Origin: JBJYIN01 sp046237015 | GTDB lineage: Bacteria > Pseudomonadota > Gammaproteobacteria > Enterobacterales > Enterobacteriaceae | NCBI RefSeq assembly: GCF_046237015.1 | Contig: NZ_JBJYIN010000007.1 | Span: 124,001 to 188,000, forward strand | DNA length: 64,000 nucleotides | Direction of reading: 5' to 3' | In this document: piece after piece, positions 18,447-27,041 of the stretch | Layout: each line of letters begins with the position of its first letter | Numbering within the stretch: the stretch's first letter is position 1 | Notes under the pieces: generated by a model | Seen by the model: only the letters and a program-made list of their open reading frames with translations | Told to the model about the DNA's origin: nothing | Databases searched by the model: none | Made by a program: the position numbers and the translations under genes

Positions 18447-19835
18447 ATGTCTGGTGGATTAGTTACAGCTGCATACATTGTTGCCGCGATCTTGTTTATT
18501 TTTAGTTTGGCTGGGTTGTCTAAGCACGAAACATCCCGACAAGGAAATATCTTTGGTGTCACCGGGATGACCATTGCTTTACTTGCCACGATTCTGGGAC
18601 CGGATGCCGGGAACGTGGGTTGGATTATCGTTGCGATGGTGATCGGTGGTTCGATCGGTGTCTATCTGGCACGCAAAGTTGAAATGACCGAAATGCCTGA
18701 ATTGGTGGCTATCCTGCACAGTTTCGTGGGGTTGGCTGCGGTATTGGTCGGATTTAACAGCTTTCTCGATCACGGAGAAATCACCGATCCGGTGATGGTG
18801 AATATCCATTTGACGGAAGTCTTTTTGGGAATATTCATCGGTGCGGTCACCTTTACGGGCTCGGTGGTCGCGTTTGGTAAACTGCGTGGCAAAATTTCAT
18901 CTAAGCCACTCATGTTGCCTCATCGTCATAAAATGAACCTGGCCGCACTGGTAGTTTCTTTCCTGTTGTTGCTGGTCTTTGTTAATACAGGCAGTGTCGC
19001 GTTGCAGGTTATTGCATTACTGCTGATGACCATCATTGCACTGGCCTTCGGCTGGCATCTGGTGGCATCGATCGGTGGGGCTGATATGCCCGTCGTCGTC
19101 TCCATGCTGAACTCCTATTCGGGTTGGGCCGCCGCCGCCGCTGGTTTCATGCTGAGCAATGACTTGCTGATCGTAACGGGTGCACTGGTCGGTTCTTCCG
19201 GGGCTATTCTGTCCTACATTATGTGTAAGGCCATGAACCGTTCATTCATTAGCGTTATTGCTGGTGGGTTCGGGACTGATGGCTCTTCTACGGGTGAAAG
19301 TGAGGAAATGGGCGAGTACCGCGAGGCGTCGGCGGAAGACGTCGCCGAACTACTCAAGAACTCGACCTCTGTGATTATCACGCCGGGATATGGTATGGCT
19401 GTCGCACAAGCGCAATACCCGGTTCATGATATCACGGCGAAACTCCGTGCTCGTGGCATTAATGTTCGCTTCGGTATTCATCCGGTCGCTGGACGTCTGC
19501 CCGGTCATATGAACGTTCTATTGGCAGAAGCTAAAGTCCCTTACGATGTCGTGCTGGAGATGGATGAGATCAATGATGATTTCGCTGATACCGACACGGT
19601 GCTGGTCATTGGTGCTAATGATACGGTTAACCCTGCGGCTCAGGAAGATCCACACAGCCCTATCGCGGGTATGCCAGTACTGGAAGTGTGGAAGGCACAG
19701 AACGTTATCGTATTCAAACGCTCAATGAATACAGGCTACGCTGGTGTTCAGAATCCACTGTTCTTTAAAGAAAATACCCAAATGTTGTTTGGTGACGCAA
19801 AAGAAAGCGTAGAGGCGATCCTGAAAGCACTGTAA
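18447..19835 (+). CDS. pntB: NAD(P) transhydrogenase subunit beta
   Basis: A 462-residue beta subunit. The first ~260 residues hold about nine transmembrane helices, the rest the NADP(H)-binding domain III, including VIITPGYGMAVAQAQ, GIHPVAGRLPGHMNVLLAEA and VIGANDTVNPAA. Forms the operon pntAB; a perfect hairpin terminator follows at 19858. Confidence 0.97.
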   Translation: MSGGLVTAAYIVAAILFIFSLAGLSKHETSRQGNIFGVTGMTIALLATILGPDAGNVGWIIVAMVIGGSIGVYLARKVEMTEMPELVAILHSFVGLAAVLVGFNSFLDHGEITDPVMVNIHLTEVFLGIFIGAVTFTGSVVAFGKLRGKISSKPLMLPHRHKMNLAALVVSFLLLLVFVNTGSVALQVIALLLMTIIALAFGWHLVASIGGADMPVVVSMLNSYSGWAAAAAGFMLSNDLLIVTGALVGSSGAILSYIMCKAMNRSFISVIAGGFGTDGSSTGESEEMGEYREASAEDVAELLKNSTSVIITPGYGMAVAQAQYPVHDITAKLRARGINVRFGIHPVAGRLPGHMNVLLAEAKVPYDVVLEMDEINDDFADTDTVLVIGANDTVNPAAQEDPHSPIAGMPVLEVWKAQNVIVFKRSMNTGYAGVQNPLFFKENTQMLFGDAKESVEAILKAL

Positions 19836-19857
19836 TTCGTGTTTGAAGAAAGATGAC

Positions 19858-19883
19858 AAGGGGGCGATATCGCCCCCTTTTTA
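19858..19883. terminator. pntAB terminator
   Basis: A perfect AAGGGGGCGAT/ATCGCCCCCTT palindrome followed by TTT; it lies between the convergent pntB and uspE and can serve both. Confidence 0.9.
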
Positions 19884-19919
19884 CATGTTTTGAATATTCA
19901 GTTTGCAACAGGGTATGGG

Positions 19920-20876
19920 CTATGCATCCCCATTTTCTTCATCTTCTTGCGAGAGTGGAGAAACAAAATCGTCCGGTTTGATGGTCAATAAATCACATTT
20001 CAGATGATCGATGACGTGTTCCACGGTATTACCGATGAAAGCGGCAGAAAGCCCCGTTCGGCCCAGTGAACCTAAGACGACGACCCCTGCTTGCAGATGT
20101 TCGGCTAAATCAGGAATCACTTCCTCTGGTAAACCTTTTTCTACATGTGTAACGCGTTCATCAAGCCCAAACTTCTGACGCAGTGACTTCATGGCAATCA
20201 GGTGCTGACCGCGAATGGCATCGTTGTATACGCCAGGGTCAAAATCCGGTAACTCAATGGCGATATTGATGGGGGTAACCGGATAAGCGCCAATCAGATG
20301 AACTTCGGTCTGATTCACTTGCTTCGCCAACTCCAGCGTTTCGGTGACCAGTTTAATATTGAGTGGATCGTGATACGGATCTTCACTGGCCAAATTGACG
20401 GCAACCAGCGCACGACCTTCTTCAGGCCAAGGCTGATCTTTTACCATCCAGACCGGGCAAGGGCATTTACGGAGTAATTGCCAGTCGGTAGGGGTGAAAA
20501 TAACGGCTTCCAGCCGATCATGTTGGTGTGCCATTTTCAGCAGTAAATCATGCTGTCCGGCAATGACTTCCCGGATAATGGCTTCAAAAGGTTTATTGTG
20601 CCAGACGACTTTAATCTCTATAGGAACGCCTGCCTCAAGATAATATTTACATTGCTCCGCAATCCATTCGGTACGTTGCTGAATGACGCCTTGCCGCATT
20701 TCGATCCGCTCATCAGGGGAAAGCAGAGTCGTCATTTCATAAGAGAAATCATAAATCGGCAGAAACGCCTTGATGCGACCACCAAGCCGCTGAACCAGAT
20801 AAACGGCCCGACGCAGCGCGGGTTGGTCATCCTGATTCGGGTCAATAGCGACAAGTAAATTCTGATACTTTGCCAT
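19920..20876 (-). CDS. uspE: Universal stress protein E
   Basis: A 318-residue protein with two tandem Usp domains (about 1-150 and 160-305). The second carries the nucleotide-loop pattern GSLGRTGLSAAFIGNTVEHV. E. coli UspE is a stress-induced protein of similar length that sits next to fnr, as here. Its role is in stress survival and aggregation rather than a known reaction. Confidence 0.95.
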   Translation of the reverse strand: MAKYQNLLVAIDPNQDDQPALRRAVYLVQRLGGRIKAFLPIYDFSYEMTTLLSPDERIEMRQGVIQQRTEWIAEQCKYYLEAGVPIEIKVVWHNKPFEAIIREVIAGQHDLLLKMAHQHDRLEAVIFTPTDWQLLRKCPCPVWMVKDQPWPEEGRALVAVNLASEDPYHDPLNIKLVTETLELAKQVNQTEVHLIGAYPVTPINIAIELPDFDPGVYNDAIRGQHLIAMKSLRQKFGLDERVTHVEKGLPEEVIPDLAEHLQAGVVVLGSLGRTGLSAAFIGNTVEHVIDHLKCDLLTIKPDDFVSPLSQEDEENGDA

Positions 20877-21015
20877 AGTTCCTCCAAACAGCTGTTAATC
20901 CACAGCCTGTAAATTAAGAGTACCCCAATGGCATCATTTTGGACAATCTCTTTGAAAAACAGATGGCGAGTGCCGGATCAATAAAATAAGAAAATCATCG
21001 ATCCGGCAGAATGGG

Positions 21016-21768
21016 TTAGGCTTTATTACGAGGTGTACCAGCGAGTTCGGAGAGTGAATCGATATTCTCAATCGTAATGTATTTGCCTTTGACCGCTAAA
21101 ATACCACTCTTCTGGAAACGACCAAGCAGACGGCTAATCGTTTCCACGGTTAATCCCAGATAGTTGCCGATATCGCCACGCGTCATGGTTAACCGGAATT
21201 CTCGAGGAGAAAAGCCGCGTTGGGCAAAACGGCGTGATAAGTTATAAATAAACGCGGCCAGACGCTCTTCTGCGTTTTTCTTTGAGAGCAGCAAGATCAT
21301 ATCCTGATCGCCACGAATTTCGCCGCTCATCAAACGCATCATTTGCTGGCGTAAATTGGGCATCTTGCCGGAGAGGTCATCCAGGGTTTCGAAAGGAATT
21401 TCACAAACCATGGAGGTTTCTAAGGCCTGGGCGAAACTGGGATGTTGGGCGTTACCAATCGCATCGAATCCCACCAGATCGCCTGCTAAATGAAAACCGG
21501 TGATTTGTTCATCGCCTTGCTCAGTGATGGTGTAACTTTTTATGGTACCGGAACGAATAGCGTACAACGATTTCAGCTCATCCCCAGCTTTAAACAACGC
21601 TTGCCCTTTTTGGATCGGTTTTTTCCTTTCAATGATATTGTCGAGCTGATCGAGCTCATGTTCATTTAAGGTAAAAGGGATGCACAACTGGCTGATGCTG
21701 CAATCCTGGCAGTGGATGGCACAACCGCCAGACTGAATGCGTCGAATAATTCGCTTTTCCGGGATCAT
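21016..21768 (-). CDS. fnr: Fumarate/nitrate reduction regulator FNR
   Basis: A 250-residue CRP/FNR-family oxygen sensor. The four [4Fe-4S] cluster ligands Cys20, Cys23, Cys29 and Cys122 are at the E. coli positions, and the recognition helix VETISRLLGRF is intact. It switches anaerobic respiration genes. An FNR-type palindrome upstream (21789) indicates autoregulation. Confidence 0.98.
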   Translation of the reverse strand: MIPEKRIIRRIQSGGCAIHCQDCSISQLCIPFTLNEHELDQLDNIIERKKPIQKGQALFKAGDELKSLYAIRSGTIKSYTITEQGDEQITGFHLAGDLVGFDAIGNAQHPSFAQALETSMVCEIPFETLDDLSGKMPNLRQQMMRLMSGEIRGDQDMILLLSKKNAEERLAAFIYNLSRRFAQRGFSPREFRLTMTRGDIGNYLGLTVETISRLLGRFQKSGILAVKGKYITIENIDSLSELAGTPRNKA

Positions 21769-21788
21769 AGACTTTGCTCAGGCGATAA

Positions 21789-21802
21789 TTGATATTGGTC
21801 AA
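21789..21802 (-). promoter_or_regulatory. FNR box in the fnr promoter
   Basis: TTGATATTGGTCAA matches 9 of the 10 defined bases of the FNR consensus TTGAT-N4-ATCAA. It lies 20-35 bases before the fnr start codon, a position suited to negative autoregulation. Confidence 0.7.
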
Positions 21803-21936
21803 TTTTAACAGCTTTTATCGTCGGTGATAAGACTACTCATCCTTCGAAAAGGCCTACAAAGAGTGAACTAACTATAAATTTAGACGAATACTTAGTCTTA
21901 TAGCGGTTAACGATCAGTATGTTGTTGGAAAAATAT

Positions 21937-22473
21937 TCACGATAACGGCAACGTATCCTGCTGTGGAAAATATCCTTCATGGGTCAATAACCACTGTTTG
22001 CGGTGTACACCACCTGCATACCCCGTTAAAGCGCCGTTGGCACCGATTACCCGATGGCAAGGTACGACGATGCTGATGGGGTTTGAACCATTTGCCATGC
22101 CGACCGCACGAGATGCAGTAGGGCGCCCCAACCGTGCTGCTAATGTGCCATAAGTCATGATCTCGCCAGCCGGGATCTGACGTAATTGTTGCCAGACCTG
22201 TTGTTGAAATTCAGTTCCTACCGATGCCACAGGGAGTGTTTCAATGACGTTTATTTCCCCCGCGAAATAGCGTTGCAGACTTTCCGTTAATCCTCCAGGG
22301 TTATCACGAGGTTCAAGGGAAAACGGCGTGTGGCGATAATGGCGATTAAGCAGGTGGTAGAGTTTTTCTTCATATTCGCTCCATTCGACGGCACGAAGAT
22401 GATTATTTTCATCGGCAATAATCATTAATTCACCAATTGGCGTTGGCATTTTGTCCAGAAAAAAAGTCTGCAT
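21937..22473 (-). CDS. ogt: Methylated-DNA--protein cysteine methyltransferase Ogt
   Basis: A 178-residue DNA repair protein that transfers alkyl groups from O6-alkylguanine or O4-alkylthymine to its own cysteine. The active-site PCHRV places the acceptor at Cys139, and the DNA-binding RAVGMANGSNP segment precedes it. Gene order uspE-fnr-ogt is as in E. coli. Confidence 0.96.
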   Translation of the reverse strand: MQTFFLDKMPTPIGELMIIADENNHLRAVEWSEYEEKLYHLLNRHYRHTPFSLEPRDNPGGLTESLQRYFAGEINVIETLPVASVGTEFQQQVWQQLRQIPAGEIMTYGTLAARLGRPTASRAVGMANGSNPISIVVPCHRVIGANGALTGYAGGVHRKQWLLTHEGYFPQQDTLPLS

Positions 22474-22805
22474 AGTGGTTCCTTACGTGAGTGATGACGC
22501 CAATACTTGAGCAAACATCATAAGCCATCAGTTCGTTATTGGAATGTAACCATCCCTAAAATATTCAAATGCGTATTATGAGAGATGGATCATGTCAATC
22601 TTCATCCTACTGCCGGATTTTGACCTCATATGGCAATATTATTAAGGTAAACGCGCCAGTTGTACTCTACTTTCTTATAGTTAAAGACACATTTTTATGG
22701 ATACGTAATGTCATTGTGAAAATCACGTCCCTTCAACTGGCATGATCCTGTCAATCAGGTGAGCTCTTTTAAGATTGCCACGGTTATTTGGAGAGAATAC
22801 GTAGA
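22474..22805. other. 332-base intergenic region between ogt and the oxidoreductase gene
   Basis: AT-rich, no ORF or RNA recognised; holds the divergent promoters. GTGAAAATCAC near 22714 resembles a CRP site but its spacer is too short. Confidence 0.4.
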
Positions 22806-24095
22806 ATGAAAAAGAAATATGCCATAGTCGGCACCGGTGGGCGAGCAGGGTTGTATCTGGAGTCAATCGCCAGAGATTATCAACAGGAAGGACGCTTCGT
22901 TGCATTCTGTGATACTAACCAGACACGAATGGATTATGCGAATAAAATAATTAGCAAGTTTGGTCATGATACGGTTGTTACTTATCCAGTTGATCAATTT
23001 GAGCGAATGATTACTGAGACAAAACCCGATATTGTGATTGTCACGTCAATCGACAGAACCCATCACCATTATATTATTCGATCAATGGAACTTGGCTGTG
23101 ATGTTATTAGTGAAAAGCCTATGACTATTGATGAGGAAAAATGTCAGGCAATTATTGATGCGATTGAACGTACGGGACGTAAATTACGTGTGACGTTTAA
23201 TTATCGTTATGCACCGCACCACAGCAAGATTCGCGAGTTAATTGCGGCCGGTATTATCGGCGAGGTGTTTTCGGTCCATTTTGAGTGGTTGCTTAATACC
23301 GAGCATGGTGCCGACTATTTTCGTCGGTGGCATCGCGATAAACGTAACAGTGGTGGGTTATTGGTGCACAAATCAACTCACCATTTTGATTTGGTTAATT
23401 TCTGGCTGGATAGTGAGCCTGAGACTGTCTATGCACAAGGCGATCTGCGTTTTTATGGTAAAGCGAATGCAGAAAACCGGGGTGTAACACAATTTTATTC
23501 TCGTTCACATAATAGTGCTGCAGCAGAGAATGATCCCTTTGCATTGCATATGAATAAAAGCGAACAGTTGACGGTGCTTTATCTGGATGCCGAGCATGAA
23601 GATGGTTATTTGCGTGATAAAAGCGTTTTTGATGATGGAATTAATATTGAAGATGTGATGGGTGTTATGGTGCGTTATAAAAATAAAGCCATCATGACTT
23701 ACTCATTAAATGCCTATTTGCCCTGGGAAGGGTTAAATGTGGTGTTTAATGGCAGTAAAGGTCGATTGGAAATGAAATTGGTCGAAAAATCCTATGTAAA
23801 TGGCGGTGGACAAAAAGAGGATGAGGGCGCACTGAATACCTGTGAAATAAACGTGTATCCCATGTTTGGCGAACCTTATGAAGTACATGTTGAATATAAG
23901 AAGGGCGGGCATGGCGGAGGCGATCAGGTTATGTTAAATGATCTATTTGGCACACCAGAACCCGATCCATTGCATCGTGCCGCTGATTATCGTGATGGTG
24001 CCATGTCTATTTTAACGGGTATCGCCGCTAATCGCTCTTTGCGTACCGAGCTGCCTGTGAAAATAAACGATCTGGCGGTGAAATTGAGAAAATAA
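22806..24095 (+). CDS. Gfo/Idh/MocA family NAD(P)-dependent oxidoreductase
   Basis: A 429-residue sugar-type dehydrogenase. The Rossmann motif IVGTGGRAG lies at residues 7-15, the family EKP at 103-105 (SEKPMTID), and a catalytic-like HKSTHHFDLVNFW segment near 195. The substrate is unknown; the family oxidises or epimerises sugars and inositols. The start at 22806 is chosen from MKKKYAIVGTG and a GGAGAG box 10 bases upstream; an in-frame TTG at 22788 is less likely. A sugar-binding protein gene follows 170 bases on, suggesting a shared carbohydrate pathway (inference). Confidence 0.85.
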   Translation: MKKKYAIVGTGGRAGLYLESIARDYQQEGRFVAFCDTNQTRMDYANKIISKFGHDTVVTYPVDQFERMITETKPDIVIVTSIDRTHHHYIIRSMELGCDVISEKPMTIDEEKCQAIIDAIERTGRKLRVTFNYRYAPHHSKIRELIAAGIIGEVFSVHFEWLLNTEHGADYFRRWHRDKRNSGGLLVHKSTHHFDLVNFWLDSEPETVYAQGDLRFYGKANAENRGVTQFYSRSHNSAAAENDPFALHMNKSEQLTVLYLDAEHEDGYLRDKSVFDDGINIEDVMGVMVRYKNKAIMTYSLNAYLPWEGLNVVFNGSKGRLEMKLVEKSYVNGGGQKEDEGALNTCEINVYPMFGEPYEVHVEYKKGGHGGGDQVMLNDLFGTPEPDPLHRAADYRDGAMSILTGIAANRSLRTELPVKINDLAVKLRK

Positions 24096-24107
24096 ACAGA
24101 GAGAGAA

Positions 24108-24137
24108 TCTGCCTGAGCATGTTGTTGCTCAGGCAGA
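24108..24137. terminator. Hairpin after the oxidoreductase gene
   Basis: A 12-bp perfect stem (TCTGCCTGAGCA) with a 6-base loop but no T-run. May attenuate or protect mRNA rather than fully terminate. Confidence 0.5.
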
Positions 24138-24176
24138 CATGCTTAATATCCATCGCATCCAACGTATATGAAACGA

Positions 24177-24197
24177 AACTCGAAGTATGACGAGTAT
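24177..24197. repeat. Degenerate intergenic repeat unit (AACTCGAAGTATGACGAG type)
   Basis: Its reverse complement matches the same dispersed element family as the copy at 9802. Lies between the oxidoreductase and the binding-protein gene. Confidence 0.45.
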
Positions 24198-24265
24198 AAC
24201 GTCCCCACGATTTACCTGCAGTGTGGGTAGAAAACCACCGATATTAATATAATAAGGGTACTATT

Positions 24266-25579
24266 ATGGCAAACGTGTTGAACAAATGGCCTTACCTACT
24301 TCTCTTCAGTGCTATGTTACCACTAAGTGCAACCTTTACTCAGGCCGCTGAAATACGTATCTCATGGTGGGGTGGAAACCAGCGACATGAGGCTACATTG
24401 GCGGCGATTAACGCTTTCCAGAAAGAAAACCCTTCGATTACGGTGAAAGCAGAATATGCCGGATGGGACGGCTATCTCTCCCGGTTGTCAACGCAAATGG
24501 CTGGAGGGCAAGAGCCTGATGTCATTCGTATTGACTGGAACTGGTTACCGCAGTTTTCCCGCAATGGTGATGGTTTTTATGATCTGAATAAGCAGAAAGC
24601 AACGCTGGCTCTTAGCGATTTCCCTGACAAATATCTTAAAACCGCCGATGTGAAAGACAAACTGCAAGGTCTGCCGCTCTCAATGACCTCACGTAGCTTT
24701 ATTTATAATAAAGCAACATGGGAAAAGGCTGGCGTTGCCTATCCAAAAACCTGGGAGGAGTTATTTGCTGCTGGGCCGATTTTTAAGCAGAAGTTGGGTG
24801 AAAATTTTTACCCCCTAGGGGTGGCACAAGGATCATCGGATTTGTTGGATATTCTGACGCTGGGCCGTAGCTATATGACACAAAAATACGGCATTGATCT
24901 TATTGATGAGACAAAACAAAGCATTGGCTACAGCCGCGAACAGGTCCGGGAGCTTTTCCTATTTTATAAACGTCTGACGGATTCTCATGTGATACCCGAT
25001 CAGCGTTATTTCTCATCATTTGGCCGAACGAATGTGTATGAAATTCGCCCGTGGATTAATGGTGAATTAGGTGGCATGTATTTATGGGATTCAGCCATTT
25101 ATACCTATTCCAGTAATATGCCTAAAGAAGCTGTTCTGGAAAATGGGCCGTTTCTTACCATGGATGGGGCGAAAGATTCTGGTATTACGACTAAACCCTC
25201 ATCGCTCTTTTCTATTGGCAAGAATAGTAAGCATCCTAAAGAAGCGGCAATGCTGATTCATTTTTTGTTGAGTTCTCCGGCTGGAGTGAAAGCGGTAGCA
25301 TTACAAAATGGCATGCCAGCTAACCCCAATGCGGTAAAAATGCTTGAAGAAGCGGGAATTATTAATCCGGGTAACTTGCTGGCTAATGCCTATCGTGCCG
25401 CGGCAGAACAGCCTGAATCCAACGTGCCGGTTTCACCCTATATGGAGAATCAGGAGTTCGTCCAGTTGTGGACCAATAGCTTGCAAAAACTGGATTATAA
25501 TAAGGCACAGAAAGTCGACGATGTTGCCGATGAATTCATGAATGGGGCGAATCGTATATTAAAACGTGCTATTCGCTAA
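24266..25579 (+). CDS. Periplasmic sugar-binding protein of an ABC transporter (TogB-like), orphan
   Basis: A 437-residue family 1 extracellular solute-binding protein with a Sec signal peptide (cleavage near AQAAE, about residue 28). The mature N-terminus (RISWWGGNQRHEATLAAI) and YAGWDGYLSRLSTQMAGG resemble TogB, the oligogalacturonide-binding protein of Pectobacterium and Dickeya as I recall it. A single-gene unit: no permease or ATPase gene lies next to it, so it must borrow membrane components, possibly TogMNA, if functional (inference). A strong terminator follows at 25604. Confidence 0.85.
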   Translation: MANVLNKWPYLLLFSAMLPLSATFTQAAEIRISWWGGNQRHEATLAAINAFQKENPSITVKAEYAGWDGYLSRLSTQMAGGQEPDVIRIDWNWLPQFSRNGDGFYDLNKQKATLALSDFPDKYLKTADVKDKLQGLPLSMTSRSFIYNKATWEKAGVAYPKTWEELFAAGPIFKQKLGENFYPLGVAQGSSDLLDILTLGRSYMTQKYGIDLIDETKQSIGYSREQVRELFLFYKRLTDSHVIPDQRYFSSFGRTNVYEIRPWINGELGGMYLWDSAIYTYSSNMPKEAVLENGPFLTMDGAKDSGITTKPSSLFSIGKNSKHPKEAAMLIHFLLSSPAGVKAVALQNGMPANPNAVKMLEEAGIINPGNLLANAYRAAAEQPESNVPVSPYMENQEFVQLWTNSLQKLDYNKAQKVDDVADEFMNGANRILKRAIR

Positions 25580-25603
25580 TATTCGTTAATGTATTGATTC
25601 ATC

Positions 25604-25635
25604 ACCCATCCCCGCAATTCGGGGATGGGTTTTTG
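25604..25635. terminator. Terminator between the binding-protein gene and sodC
   Basis: Stem ACCCATCCCC / GGGGATGGGT with a 7-base loop and a T5 tail; also able to end sodC from the other side. Confidence 0.85.
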
Positions 25636-25645
25636 ACAGGTATGG

Positions 25646-26170
25646 CTACTTTATCACGCCACAGGCCATGCGAGCACCACCTCCGCCCAGTTCCGCTGGT
25701 GTATCGGCATAGTTATCGCCACCGACATGAACCATTAATGCGTGATCCTTCACTTCTGAGAGCGACTTAATTCTCGGCGCTAAAATCGGGTAGGTTGCCG
25801 TTCCATCAGCATTGACAACTAATCCGGGAAGATCGCCAAGATGCCCCTGATCGTTATAAGGACCAAGATGTTTACCGGTTTTCTCAGGATCAAAATGCCC
25901 ACCCGCTGCTAAGGCGGGAACCGATTTACCCTCTTTTTCAGCAGGTTCACACCTGGCATTCGCGTGAATGTGGAAACCATGAATACCTGGTTCCAAACCC
26001 TTAAGATTAGGTGTCAGTAGCAGTCCATAGCGAGTTTCCGTCAGTGTGACTTCGCCAATATTTTTTCCCTGGCCCGTTGGCAGTACTTCATTCAGTGTCA
26101 CCTGTATGTCGGTTGCGAATGAAGAACAGGAAAAGATCATGCCTGTCAGGATAAGTGCCTTCAGTTTCAT
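25646..26170 (-). CDS. sodC: Periplasmic Cu/Zn superoxide dismutase
   Basis: A 174-residue secreted enzyme (signal peptide about 19 residues, ending SSFA). Copper/zinc ligand motifs GFHIHA, GGHFDP, GHLGDLP and the C-terminal HVGGDNY are present, as is the Cys pair for the intramolecular disulphide (RCEP and MACGVIK). It removes superoxide in the periplasm, relevant for defence against plant or phagocyte oxidative bursts. Confidence 0.96.
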   Translation of the reverse strand: MKLKALILTGMIFSCSSFATDIQVTLNEVLPTGQGKNIGEVTLTETRYGLLLTPNLKGLEPGIHGFHIHANARCEPAEKEGKSVPALAAGGHFDPEKTGKHLGPYNDQGHLGDLPGLVVNADGTATYPILAPRIKSLSEVKDHALMVHVGGDNYADTPAELGGGGARMACGVIK

Positions 26171-26428
26171 TGTCTTTTACCTCTCGGATTGCGATCGTGA
26201 TATTTATTGTTTATACAGAGATAACGTCTCACATCGGAATGAAAGAATAGTAGAGCTAGGCAGTTCGTCAAATCACACGCATTGCTAGTGAATTTGGTAT
26301 TCACCTAAAATAAGTGGTTAAGTCACTATGGATATGAAAAGTGGGTTATTAATTTTTAGATGGTCTGAATATTGACCTAATGTGATTGATAGCATGTGTG
26401 AATGTTGTGGTTTTCGGAGGAGCGGTTC

Positions 26429-26968
26429 ATGAATAAGAAGTATGCGCCCAGTCAAATATTTTTCCACTGGGTCATTTTCGTTTTAATTGTTGTGACATAT
26501 GGTGCCATGGAGCTCAGAGGCGTTGTGCCTCGGGGATCAAATGCACGTGAATGGATGCGAGTAATACATTACACCTGTGGATTGAGCGTATTGATTCTGA
26601 GCGTGGTCCGCATTTTTATTAAAATGGCGCATAAAGAACCACCAATTGTGCCAGCGTTACCACGCTGGCAGCGTATTCTTTCCAAATCGGTTCATGGTGT
26701 GCTTTATCTCCTGTTTATTGGCCTGCCGTTATTGGGCGTATTGTCGCTTTATTTTGGTGGTATCGAATGGCAATTTTTTACCTATTCAATGCCGTTGAGC
26801 GCTGAACCGGATTTAATCATAGAAAGTGATCTCATCGATTGGCATGAAACTATTGCCACGGTTGGTTATTTTATTATCGGACTTCATGCCGTTGCCGCGC
26901 TTTATCATCATTATGTGGTGCGTGACAATACGCTGATCAGAATGATGCCAGGAAATAGAAAAGGGTAA
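26429..26968 (+). CDS. cybB: Cytochrome b561 family membrane protein
   Basis: A 179-residue four-helix di-haem cytochrome b of the CybB/YodB type. Histidines near helix ends (FFHW, IHYTCG, VHGVLYLL, GLHAVAALYHH) are candidate haem ligands. E. coli CybB is a superoxide:ubiquinone oxidoreductase, which makes the divergent neighbour sodC notable. The start at 26429 is set by a GGAGG box 8 bases upstream; 27 bases of upstream in-frame sequence are excluded. The choice between cybB and its paralogue yodB is not certain. Confidence 0.88.
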   Translation: MNKKYAPSQIFFHWVIFVLIVVTYGAMELRGVVPRGSNAREWMRVIHYTCGLSVLILSVVRIFIKMAHKEPPIVPALPRWQRILSKSVHGVLYLLFIGLPLLGVLSLYFGGIEWQFFTYSMPLSAEPDLIIESDLIDWHETIATVGYFIIGLHAVAALYHHYVVRDNTLIRMMPGNRKG

Positions 26969-27002
26969 GGGGCAATGTTACTGCGTTGACGGTGATGTGA
27001 AA

Positions 27003-27040
27003 AACACGCACAAGAACGGAACATTTTTGTGCGTGTTATG
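27003..27040 (-). terminator. srfABC operon terminator
   Basis: Inverted repeat AACACGCACAA ... TTGTGCGTGTT. On the minus strand the stem is followed by TTTTT, just past the srfC stop. Confidence 0.65.
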
Positions 27041-27041
27041 C

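Noticed and set aside
18458..18480. TTAGTTACAGCTGCATAC resembling a reversed Ter site at the pntB start
   Set aside because: The core GTTACAAC is broken and the match is confined to a short AT-rich segment that encodes the pntB N-terminus.
22710..22725. TGTGAAAATCAC as a CRP site before the oxidoreductase gene
   Set aside because: The half-sites are separated by three bases instead of six, so CRP would not bind in the usual way.
24166..24182. ATGAAACGAAACT as a possible KdgR box before the TogB-like gene
   Set aside because: Only one half of the inverted KdgR pattern is present, and the stretch overlaps the intergenic repeat unit at 24177.
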